NCBI GenBank assembly: GCA_965263065.1
Contig: CBDHGH010000003.1
Location: 1,860,001-1,924,000 of the forward strand
Reading direction: 5' to 3'
Length of the DNA stretch: 64,000 bases
Origin: TK10-74A sp965263065
GTDB taxonomy: Bacteria > Chloroflexota > Dehalococcoidia > Bin125
Shown here: positions 7,852 to 14,821 of the stretch, one piece after another
Numbering within the stretch: the stretch's first letter is position 1
How the letters are laid out: every line of letters begins with the position of its first letter
Translations under genes and position numbers: made by a program
Notes under the pieces: model-generated
Databases searched by the model: none
What the model was told of the DNA's origin: nothing
The model's input: the letters and a program-made list of their open reading frames with translations, nothing else

Positions 7852-8814
7852 TCACGACTCGGCGATCAACCGTCGCCGCTCGTTCTCGAAGTCCACGCGG
7901 CTCAGCCCGCCGCCGCGGTAGCGTTGCTCCAGCTCCGCGATCTTCTCCATCGTCGTCGTAGCGTGGCGCGAGTACTCGATCGGGCCCGACGGGACGCCCG
8001 CCGGGGGCGGCGCATGACGATCGGGCCGCCGCGGCGGCGTCCCCGCCCCGGGGCCCGGTCGCGACGCCGCCGGAGACCGCGGCGGCCGCGGCCCCGATGT
8101 CGAGCCCGGCCCCTGCTGTTGCCACGGTGGCGCCCCGCCCGGCCACATCGGGCGGTCGTCGGGCAGCCGATCGTGGGGACGCTCCGGCCCGCTCGATCGC
8201 TCCGGCGCCCGCGACACCGGCCGCGACCCCGGCCCCGTCGGCGCAGCGCCCGCCGGTCCCCGCGGCGCCGGCGCCCGAGACCGCGCCGGCCCCGGCCGCG
8301 CCACCGGCGCCGGCGGCAGCACGACCGCGGGCCTGCGCGACGTCATCCCGTCCGGCTGCCGACGCGCGTACCCCGTCGCCGGTCGCGCCTCCGCGCTGAC
8401 CACGGCGCTGCCCACCAGGACATCGTGCAGCGTCTGCCGGGACGCCGAGCGCAGCGCCCAGAGCGCGCTCAGCGGCAGCAGCGGCGTCAGCAGCAGCGCC
8501 AGCACGCCGTCGCGGAACCACACGCCGCCGCCCCCCATCGCCGAGCCGTCCGCGCGCACGACGCGCAGCCCCAGCATCCGCTTCGCCGGCGACTGCCCCC
8601 CGCCCGATGTGACGCCCAGCCAGATCCACCAGCCCACGCCCAGGCAGACCACGAACAGCGTCAGATCGAGCAGGCGGCCGGCCAGCCGTCGCGAGCCCGA
8701 GGCCGCGTACAGCCCGGCGCCGGGGTCGGCGTTGAGCACCTTGCAATTCGCGCAGAACCCGCCCTCCCCGCGGGGGAGCCCGCAGCGCTCACAGGTCGCC
8801 GTGCGGTACTGCAT
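7852..8814 (-). CDS. RDD family membrane protein with N-terminal zinc ribbon and C-terminal SHOCT-like tail
   Basis: The 320-residue product starts with a four-Cys ribbon (CERCGLP...CANC), followed by an RDD domain (about residues 40-140) with RRLAGRLLDLTLF, a QSPAKRMLGLRVV loop and a TLHDVLVGSAVV end; two or three hydrophobic segments lie between. A long Pro/Arg-rich disordered region (150-275) leads to a SHOCT-like hairpin (EKIAELEQRYRGGGLSRVDF). RDD proteins are inner-membrane proteins, some with Na+/H+ antiport activity. It is followed within 20 bp by a paralogue read in the same direction. Start ATG 8814 directly precedes the ribbon. Confidence 0.85.
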   Translation of the reverse strand: MQYRTATCERCGLPRGEGGFCANCKVLNADPGAGLYAASGSRRLAGRLLDLTLFVVCLGVGWWIWLGVTSGGGQSPAKRMLGLRVVRADGSAMGGGGVWFRDGVLALLLTPLLPLSALWALRSASRQTLHDVLVGSAVVSAEARPATGYARRQPDGMTSRRPAVVLPPAPVARPGPARSRAPAPRGPAGAAPTGPGSRPVSRAPERSSGPERPHDRLPDDRPMWPGGAPPWQQQGPGSTSGPRPPRSPAASRPGPGAGTPPRRPDRHAPPPAGVPSGPIEYSRHATTTMEKIAELEQRYRGGGLSRVDFENERRRLIAES

Positions 8815-8831
8815 CGATCGCGATCCTCCCG

Positions 8832-9506
8832 CTAGTCCCGGTTCAGGACCTCTCGGCGCCGCCGCTCGTACTCCTCGCCGCCGATCTCGCCGCGCTCCCA
8901 CATGCGACGCAGCGCGCGCAGCCGCGCCTGCGTGTCGGTCGACGCATACGACTCCGGCCCGCCCGGCGCGGGCGCCCCGGGGCCGGGCGGCGAGGGTGCA
9001 TCCATCGGGCCGCGCCGCGCCGTCCGCTCCCCGAGCCCCAGCGGCGCATACACGATCACCGTGTCGACCACCTTGTCGTGCAGCGTCTGCTTCTGCGGGT
9101 CGAACAAGATCCAGAGCATGTCGACCAGCGGCACGATGCCCCCCGACAGCGACGACAGCAGGATCCCGAACAGCAGCCACAGGACCACCACGTCGCGCAC
9201 CCAAACCCGCTCGTAGCTCGCGAGGTCCGCCTCGCGCTGCACGACGATGTAGGTGTTGAGCAGCCGCTTCGCCGGCGACTGCGACGTCTGCGCGGTGAAG
9301 TGCATCCAGATCAGCCAGCCGACCCCGAACGTCACCACGAAGAGCAGCGAGTCGAGCAGGTACTCGGCCAGCCGGCGCCAGCGCGAGGCCAGCATCACGC
9401 TGGCGCCGCCGGCCAGCGTCAGCACGCCGCAGGCGCGGCAGGCCATCTCCTGCCCCCGGCGCAGGCCGCAGTGCTCGCAGACGGGATCCGGGGCGGTTGT
9501 CGACAT
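8832..9506 (-). CDS. RDD family membrane protein, paralogue of the neighbouring gene
   Basis: The 224-residue product has the same architecture as its neighbour but without the long disordered linker: zinc ribbon (CEHCGLR...CRAC), RDD domain with RRLAEYLLDSLLF, QSPAKRLLNTYIV and QTLHDKVVDTVIV, then a SHOCT-like C-terminus (LRALRRMWERGEIGGEEYE). A GAGGGA element lies five bases before ATG 9506. The two genes are co-directional and 17 bp apart, so they are probably one transcript and a tandem duplication. The conserved ribbon suggests a metal- or nucleic-acid-responsive regulatory role, which is inference. Confidence 0.85.
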   Translation of the reverse strand: MSTTAPDPVCEHCGLRRGQEMACRACGVLTLAGGASVMLASRWRRLAEYLLDSLLFVVTFGVGWLIWMHFTAQTSQSPAKRLLNTYIVVQREADLASYERVWVRDVVVLWLLFGILLSSLSGGIVPLVDMLWILFDPQKQTLHDKVVDTVIVYAPLGLGERTARRGPMDAPSPPGPGAPAPGGPESYASTDTQARLRALRRMWERGEIGGEEYERRRREVLNRD

Positions 9507-9570
9507 GCCGTCCCTCGACGGCGGCGGATCGTTGGTGGTCCGCGCGCTCCCAGGAGCATACGATCCCTGC

Positions 9571-9918
9571 ATGCAGATCACGATCCCCCAGCTACAGGGG
9601 GCCGCCGTCGAGGACGAGCGACAGCTCGACGGCTCCCGCCATCTGACCGTCGACCTCGCCGATCCGATGGGCGGCTGGTACTGCTCGCTGCACGCCATCC
9701 TCGATCGCGAGGGCGGCCTGCGCGAGGCGGAGCTGGAGCTGGACTCGCCCGACGGCCCCTGGTCCGGCGCGCTGGCCGCCGTCGAGCGCGCGACCGCCGA
9801 GCGCCCGCTGCGCCTGCTCGCCACCTTCGAGGACGCCGGCTTCGAGATCCGCCTCGACCTGCGCGAGTCCGACGACGGCGACGGCTTTCGCGCCACCCTC
9901 ACGCCGCAGGACGATTGA
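9571..9918 (+). CDS. Small acidic protein of unknown function
   Basis: The 115-residue product alternates predicted beta strands (HLTVDLADPMGGWYCSLHAIL, AELELDSPDG, FEIRLDLRES) and resembles a small beta-sandwich or barrel. There is no signal peptide and no recognised motif. It ends 18 bp before cofD in the same direction, so it probably belongs to the F420 biosynthesis transcript. I do not recognise the family. Confidence 0.7.
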   Translation: MQITIPQLQGAAVEDERQLDGSRHLTVDLADPMGGWYCSLHAILDREGGLREAELELDSPDGPWSGALAAVERATAERPLRLLATFEDAGFEIRLDLRESDDGDGFRATLTPQDD

Positions 9919-9936
9919 GCGAACGGGAGTCCGCCA

Positions 9937-10920
9937 ATGCCCCCAGCACCAGAGCCCCGGAGCGGCCCCATCGTCGTCATCGCCGGGGGCGTCGGCGCGG
10001 CCCGCTTCCTCGAGGGCGCGCTCGCGGCCTTCCCCCCCGCCGAGGTCGTCGCGATCGTCAACGTCGGCGACGACCTCGAGATCGCCGGCCTGCACATCAG
10101 CCCCGACCTGGACACCGTCACCTACACGCTCGCCGGGCTCGTCAACCCCGACACCGGCTGGGGCGTCCGCGGCGACCGCTTCACCGCCCTCGATCGCCTG
10201 CGCGCCCTGGGCGGCAGCGGCTGGTTCACCCTGGGCGACACCGACCTGGGCACGCACCTCTATCGCACCGAGCGCCTCCAGGCCGGCGCCCCGCTGAGCG
10301 CCGTGACCGCCGAGATCGCCGCCGCCTCCGGCGTCGGCTGCGCCGTCCTGCCCGTCAGCGACGGCCGCCTGCGCACCATCGTGCAGACCGACGCCGGCGA
10401 GCTGCCCTTCCAGGAGTACTTCGTGCGCCGCCGCCAGGCCGACGCCGTCCGCGGCCTGCGCTTCGAGGGCGCCGAGTCCGTCGCGCCCGCCCCCGGCGTC
10501 CAGGAGGCGCTGCGCGAGGCCCGCGCCATCGTCATCGCGCCCAGCAACCCCTTCCTCTCGATCGGGCCCGTGCTGGCCGTCCCCGGCCTGCGCGACTGCC
10601 TCCTCACGACCGCCGCCCCCGTCGCCGCGGTGAGCCCCATCGTCGCCGGCGCCGCCATCAAGGGGCCCGCGGCCGCGATCATGCGCAGCCTCGGCCACGA
10701 CGTCTCCGCCCTCGGCGTCGCCCGCCTCTACGCCGACCTGATCGACGTCTTCGTCATCGACGAGCAGGACGCCGCGCTCGCCCCCGTCATCGAGCGGGAG
10801 ACCGGCGTGCGCTGCCTCGCCACGCAGACGCTGATGCACGGCCCCGCCGAGAAGCGCGCCCTGGCGCAGCGCACCGTCGAGGCGGCGCTGGCCGTCGCCT
10901 CCAGCGACGCCGATGCCTAG
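9937..10920 (+). CDS. cofD: 2-phospho-L-lactate (or PEP) transferase, F420 biosynthesis
   Basis: The 327-residue product joins the activated phospholactyl/enolpyruvyl guanosine to the deazaflavin FO, making F420-0 or dehydro-F420-0. CofD landmarks are present: N-terminal IAGGVGAARFLEGA, VGDDLEIAGLHISPDLDTV, WGVRGDRF, TDLGTHLYRTERL, a central substrate loop APSNPFLSIGPVLAVPG and VSPIVAGAAIKGPA. Its last codons overlap the cofC start (ATGCCTAG), implying translational coupling. Together with cofC it shows that the organism makes F420; the PNPOx-like protein at 36.5 kb may be a user. Confidence 0.96.
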   Translation: MPPAPEPRSGPIVVIAGGVGAARFLEGALAAFPPAEVVAIVNVGDDLEIAGLHISPDLDTVTYTLAGLVNPDTGWGVRGDRFTALDRLRALGGSGWFTLGDTDLGTHLYRTERLQAGAPLSAVTAEIAAASGVGCAVLPVSDGRLRTIVQTDAGELPFQEYFVRRRQADAVRGLRFEGAESVAPAPGVQEALREARAIVIAPSNPFLSIGPVLAVPGLRDCLLTTAAPVAAVSPIVAGAAIKGPAAAIMRSLGHDVSALGVARLYADLIDVFVIDEQDAALAPVIERETGVRCLATQTLMHGPAEKRALAQRTVEAALAVASSDADA

Positions 10921-11593
10921 CGCCCCGGTCGAGGCCGTCGTCCCGGTGCGCGGGCTGCCCGCCGGCAAGGCGCGCCTCGCCCGCCTGCTGACCATCGAGC
11001 AGCGCAACCGCCTCGTCCGCGCCATGCTCGGCGACGTCGTCCGCGCGCTGCAGGCCGCCCGTCGCGTCGACCGCGTCACGATCGTCAGCCGCGATATCGC
11101 CGCCCGCCGCGAGGCCGCACGCCTCGGCGTCGCCTTCCTGCGCCAGGCCCCCGGCCAGGCGGGCCTCAACGCCGCCCTCCGCGACGCCCAGGCCCGCGTC
11201 GCCGAGGCCGGCGCGCTGCTCATCGTGCCCGCCGACCTGCCCCTCATCCGCCCCGCCGACATCGACGCGCTGGTCGCCGCCGGCTCGCCTGCCGTCGGCC
11301 CCGCCGTCGCCCTCGCCCCCGCCGAGGACGGCGGCACCAACGGCCTCTGCCTGCGCCCCCCGTCGGTTATCGAGCCGGCCTACGGCCCCGGCTCGGCCGC
11401 CCGCCACGAGCGCGCCGCCCTCGCCGCCGACGCGGCCTTCACGGCCGTCCGATCGGAGCGCTGGGCGCTCGATGTCGATTGGCCCGAGGACCTGGCCCGG
11501 TTGCTCGCCCTGGCCGGCGCGGCGGAACTCGATACGGTGCGCTGCCTGCACTCGCCCGGCTTCCCCTCGTGGGGCGGCGCGACGCTGCGCTAG
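10913..11593 (+). CDS. cofC: 2-phospho-L-lactate/PEP guanylyltransferase, F420 biosynthesis
   Basis: The 226-residue nucleotidyltransferase (CofC/FbiD) activates phospholactate or PEP with GTP for CofD. Family features are visible: VPVRGLPAGKARLARLLT (N-terminal nucleotide-binding loop), a central LLIVPADLPLIRPADIDAL metal-binding motif, and EDGGTNGLCLRPP with a C-terminal LDVDWPEDL. It overlaps cofD by 8 bp and shares its last 4 bp (CTAG, 11590-11593) with the convergent methyltransferase gene. Lactate versus PEP preference cannot be read from sequence by eye. Confidence 0.94.
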   Translation: MPSAPVEAVVPVRGLPAGKARLARLLTIEQRNRLVRAMLGDVVRALQAARRVDRVTIVSRDIAARREAARLGVAFLRQAPGQAGLNAALRDAQARVAEAGALLIVPADLPLIRPADIDALVAAGSPAVGPAVALAPAEDGGTNGLCLRPPSVIEPAYGPGSAARHERAALAADAAFTAVRSERWALDVDWPEDLARLLALAGAAELDTVRCLHSPGFPSWGGATLR

Positions 11594-12249
11594 CCGTCCT
11601 CGCCGCGCACACCTTGTGCGTCATTGGTCAGAGCGCGGACTCCCTGTGCGACCGTATGCCGCGGCCCCTGGCGCGCCTTGTGGTAGTTCCCGAACACCGC
11701 CTCGAACCGCCGTCGGACATAACGACGCAGGCCGTTCACCGTCACCACCACCAGCGACCCCGACGGCCCCAGCCGCTCCCACGCCTCGAGCAGGATCGCG
11801 TCCAGGGCCTCGTTGCCGGCCTGCGCGGGCAGGTTCGAGACGATCAGGTCGTACGGGCCCGGTGGCGCGTCGCGGAAGCCGGGGCTCAGCGACGCGCGCG
11901 CGTTCGTCAGCCCGGCCGCCTCGATGTTGCCCGCGCAGGTCTCGACCGCCAGCACGTCCTTATCGATCAGCGCCACCTCCGCGTCCGGCCAGAGCGCCGC
12001 CAGCGTCAGCCCCAGCGCCCCGTAGCCGCAGCCGAAGTCGAGCACCCGCGACGCCGGCGGCAGCGCGATCAGCTCCCCCAGCAGCAGCGCCGTCCCCTCG
12101 TCGATGCCCTTGGCCGAGAACAGCCCCCAGGCGCTGGTCAGCCGCAGCGTGCGCCCCGGCAGCGCCACCTCGACCACGGGCGGCTGCGCCAGCCGCTCGC
12201 GGATCGCCTGTCGGGCCGTCTCGCCATGCGGGATCGCTTCCTTCGCCAT
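11590..12249 (-). CDS. RsmC/MTS-type class I methyltransferase (probable 16S rRNA G-N2 methyltransferase)
   Basis: The 219-residue product has a small MTS domain: an N-terminal strand region (LPGRTLRLTSAWGLFSAKGID), SAM motif I VLDFGCGYGALGLTLA (near residue 91), an acidic motif II (VALIDKD), and NLPA where N6/N2 methyltransferases carry NPPF. The C-terminal VVTVNGLRRYVRRRFEAVFG fits RsmC-like enzymes acting on rRNA or nucleotides. The lone C-terminal half corresponds to the catalytic domain of longer RsmC. NLPA instead of NPPF makes the target base uncertain. Confidence 0.82.
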   Translation of the reverse strand: MAKEAIPHGETARQAIRERLAQPPVVEVALPGRTLRLTSAWGLFSAKGIDEGTALLLGELIALPPASRVLDFGCGYGALGLTLAALWPDAEVALIDKDVLAVETCAGNIEAAGLTNARASLSPGFRDAPPGPYDLIVSNLPAQAGNEALDAILLEAWERLGPSGSLVVVTVNGLRRYVRRRFEAVFGNYHKARQGPRHTVAQGVRALTNDAQGVRGEDG

Positions 12250-12371
12250 CGCGCGAGCCTAGCGGGTGGAGCCGACGTCGGTTGACCGGCCTCGGCCCCC
12301 GCGCCCGTGCGGGCGTGGCATAATGCGTTGCATGGCCGCGCCATTGTGCGCGACACTGCGGAAGAGGGGGA

Positions 12372-12650
12372 ATGATGGTTGGGATCACGTTCGACACGGC
12401 CAAGGCGGTCAGGACGCTGCGCGGACGTGAGCACACCGCCGAGCAGGCGGAGGGTGTGGTGGAGGTGGTCCGGGAAGCGACGCAGGACCTTGTGACGAGG
12501 GAGATGCTGCGGTCCGAACTTGCCACGGCGATGGCGCAGATGGAGGCGCGCTTCACGCGCTTGCTCTGGCTGCAACTCGGAGCCTACACCGCCGCCACGG
12601 CGGCCTTCCTGGCCGCCGGCCTCGCAATCGCGGCCGTGCTGTGGGGGTGA
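12372..12650 (+). CDS. Small coiled-coil/transmembrane protein (DUF1640-like)
   Basis: The 92-residue product has an amphipathic helix (residues 5-60, with LRGREHTAEQAEGVV and a VTREMLRSELATAMAQMEARF coiled coil) and one C-terminal membrane helix (LWLQLGAYTAATAAFLAAGL). This coiled-coil-plus-TM layout is typical of bacterial DUF1640/CCDC90-like proteins, with no established function. An AGAGGGGG lies directly before the ATG. A related, shorter ORF overlaps its end. Confidence 0.75.
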   Translation: MMVGITFDTAKAVRTLRGREHTAEQAEGVVEVVREATQDLVTREMLRSELATAMAQMEARFTRLLWLQLGAYTAATAAFLAAGLAIAAVLWG

Positions 12651-12883
12651 TTCGGCCGCGGCGGGGAACGGCCTACGCAACCAGGACGAGCATCGCGACG
12701 AAGGCGGACGTGCGCGAACTGCAGCTCGCGATGATGGCGGACCTTGACCAGTTACGAGCTGAGATGATGGCGGCCCTCAACCAGCTGCGGTCTGAGATGA
12801 AGGTCTGGACACTCACGCTGTTGCTCGGCCAAACCATCCTGTTTCTCAGTTGTGTCGCGGCGATCGAGGTGCTGGCCGGGTAA
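12641..12883 (+). CDS. Small coiled-coil/transmembrane protein, possibly a 5'-degraded paralogue
   Basis: The 80-residue product from GTG 12641 overlaps the previous gene by 10 bp. From about residue 19 it matches the layout of its neighbour: TKADVRELQLAMMADLDQLR coiled coil followed by a single TM segment (WTLTLLLGQTILFLSCVAAI). The first 18 residues look unlike the family, so either the true start is internal or this is a tandem copy that lost its amino-terminal half. Confidence 0.55.
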   Translation: MGVIRPRRGTAYATRTSIATKADVRELQLAMMADLDQLRAEMMAALNQLRSEMKVWTLTLLLGQTILFLSCVAAIEVLAG

Positions 12884-12924
12884 GGCTCGACCCGGGGCGG
12901 ACGGCGTGGTGAGGTGGCTTCCTT

Positions 12925-13092
12925 CTACCCGAGCCGTGCCAGGAGCGTCGCGATCGCGGCGATCGCGGCGACCCCCGTCAGCACGACGCCGGCCAGAATC
13001 AGCAGGGCGCGGTGCAACTCCGCCCGCAGATCGTTGAGCTCCGCCCGCAGGATGTCCCTCGTCACCAGCGGGCTCGTGGCGTCTCCGTCCAC
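12925..13092 (-). CDS. Small coiled-coil/transmembrane protein on the opposite strand
   Basis: A 55-residue product starts at GTG 13092, with GGAG seven bases upstream. It reads VTRDILRAELNDLRAELHRA (coiled coil) followed by a membrane helix LLILAGVVLTGVAAIAAIATLL. The TRDILRAEL segment resembles TREMLRSEL of the gene at 12372, so this is a third member of the same small family within 750 bp, converging on the other two. Confidence 0.6.
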   Translation of the reverse strand: MDGDATSPLVTRDILRAELNDLRAELHRALLILAGVVLTGVAAIAAIATLLARLG

Positions 13093-13263
13093 CTCAGATC
13101 TCCAATCCCAACGTCCGTTATCAATGCCGACCGTATCCCGTGTCTGCGAGCCCCGCCGAGTGTCCCGTGCGGCCGGCCGGACGTCAACGACCGACGCCCC
13201 CGCGGTTGACCGGCCTCCGCCCCCGCGCGACACTATCCCCGGATTTCGAGGGGAGTCGCCACG

Positions 13264-13581
13264 ATGCTTGTCATCCGACTGCGCGAGGGCTGCAGGCCCC
13301 GCACGCTGCTGATCGCGCTGCTCATGCTCGGCCTCGTGCTGGCCGTCTGGAGCCTGCCGACCGGCAGCGCCGCGGCCGCCGCCGCCGACGGCGCCCTGGC
13401 CGAGACGCCCGTCCTCGACGCCGCCGGCGACGAGGCCTCCGACGACCCCTTCCACGTCAGCGACGCGGGCCTCGCGATCGCCGTCATCATCCCCGGCATC
13501 TTCCTCATCGCCACCGGCGCGACCGTCGCCTGGGCCATCTCCGCCCGCGCCCGCCCCGAGGACGACGAGGACGACGCCTAG
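13264..13581 (+). CDS. Small membrane protein with signal-like N-terminus
   Basis: The 105-residue product has a hydrophobic N-terminal segment (residues 15-35, LLIALLMLGLVLAVWSLP), an Ala- and acid-rich extracytoplasmic stretch, a second membrane helix (GLAIAVIIPGIFLIATGATVAW) and a strongly acidic C-terminal tail. No family is recognised. GAGGGGAG precedes the ATG closely. Confidence 0.65.
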   Translation: MLVIRLREGCRPRTLLIALLMLGLVLAVWSLPTGSAAAAAADGALAETPVLDAAGDEASDDPFHVSDAGLAIAVIIPGIFLIATGATVAWAISARARPEDDEDDA

Positions 13582-13620
13582 CCAGCACAGCCCCCTCGCA
13601 CAGCCCGCCAGCACAGCCCG

Positions 13621-14484
13621 CTAGAACAGCACCGACCCCAGCCGGCGCCGGTAGTCCTGCGTCAGCGGGCTCTCGTCGCCCAGCATGACGAAGGCGTCGA
13701 GCAGCAGCAGGCGCGCCGCGTCGTCGTCCAGCGACCGGTCGAGCCGCACCGACTGCAGCAGCCGGTCCAGCGCCTCCTGCCACTCCGCCCGATCGGCCAG
13801 CAGCGCGCCCAGCCGGTACTCCCCCTCCGCGTCTGACATATCCGTGGCGTCGCCCGCGTCCGCCGATAGCCGGGCCCGCAGCGCCGCCTCGTCCTGGCCC
13901 CGCGCCGCGCGGCGCAGGCGGATCGTCGCCAGCGTGCGCTTCGCTCCCTTGTTCGCGGGCACGCGATTGGCCAACTCCTCGGCCCGCTCCTCGTCGCCGC
14001 CCTGCAGCAGCAGGTGGGCCAGCATCGCCGTCGAGCCCTCGTGGCTCGGGTCATCGGCGACGATCTGCTCGAAGCGTTCCAGCGCCGCCGCCGGCTGTCC
14101 CTGCTCGACCAGCGCCTCCGCCTCCTGCGCCGCCATGTCCGCCGACGACGGCAGCAGCGCCTCGACGAACTCCCGCACCTGCGGCTCGGGCAGCGCCCCC
14201 AAGAACTGCGACACCGGCTGCCCGTCCTGGTACGCGAACACCGCCGGGATGCTCTCGATCCCGTGCTGCTGCGACACGACCGGGTTCTCGTCGGTGTTCA
14301 GCCGGGCCAGCTGCACCTGCCCCGCGAACTCCTCGGCCAGCGACTCCAGCACCGGGCCCAGGATGCGGCAGGGGCCGCACCACGGCGCCCAGAACTCCAC
14401 GATCACCGGCGCCTCGTGCGACCGCGCCACCACCTCCCGGTCGAAGCTGGCGTCGGTGACTTCCACCACGGCGACGGGGCTCAC
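13621..14484 (-). CDS. Thioredoxin-fold protein with TPR-like tail (CnoX/YbbN-type)
   Basis: The 287-residue product carries an N-terminal thioredoxin domain (residues 1-110) with the redox motif WCGPC at about 35-39 and the cis-proline segment ESIPAVFAYQDG. Helical TPR-like repeats follow (about 125-287: QGQPAAALERFEQIVADDPSHEG, LLLQGGDEERAEELANRV). This is the layout of CnoX/YbbN chaperone-redoxins, which hold unfolded proteins and hand them to chaperonins. GTG 14484 is chosen because the thioredoxin domain begins at once; it lies 5 bp after the FmdB-like gene, so they are an operon. Confidence 0.88.
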   Translation of the reverse strand: MSPVAVVEVTDASFDREVVARSHEAPVIVEFWAPWCGPCRILGPVLESLAEEFAGQVQLARLNTDENPVVSQQHGIESIPAVFAYQDGQPVSQFLGALPEPQVREFVEALLPSSADMAAQEAEALVEQGQPAAALERFEQIVADDPSHEGSTAMLAHLLLQGGDEERAEELANRVPANKGAKRTLATIRLRRAARGQDEAALRARLSADAGDATDMSDAEGEYRLGALLADRAEWQEALDRLLQSVRLDRSLDDDAARLLLLDAFVMLGDESPLTQDYRRRLGSVLF

Positions 14485-14489
14485 GGCGG

Positions 14490-14699
14490 CTACCAGTTCG
14501 TGAAGCGCGTGCGCCGCAGCGACCGCGGCTCGTCCTTCTTGCGCTCCTTGCTGGAGTTCTTGTCCAGGAAGTCCTGCACCAGCTTGCGCTTCCCGGCCAG
14601 CTGGCACTCCGGGCAGTGGACGCGCTTGTCGATCTCGGAGAACTTGAGCATGCGCTCGAACTCGTGATCGTTCTTGCAGACGTATTCGTAGATCGGCAT
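14490..14699 (-). CDS. FmdB-type zinc ribbon protein
   Basis: The 69-residue product begins MPIYEYVCKNDHEFERML and has a second pair CPEC, the signature of the FmdB/CxxC zinc ribbon family of putative regulators. The first pair is degenerate: only one Cys (VCKND) instead of CxxCG, so zinc binding may be altered. The C-terminal half is Lys/Arg-rich. It is followed directly by the thioredoxin-TPR gene on the same strand. Confidence 0.83.
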   Translation of the reverse strand: MPIYEYVCKNDHEFERMLKFSEIDKRVHCPECQLAGKRKLVQDFLDKNSSKERKKDEPRSLRRTRFTNW

Positions 14700-14821
14700 C
14701 GGACCCCCTTCTCCGCAAGCCGCTCGGCTGTCGGGGTTGGCAGACGTTTCCCCAGAGTGTACCGAACCGGGCGACTGGGGGCCTAGCGCCCCCATCCCGG
14801 CCCCTGCGGTAGGATCCCCCA

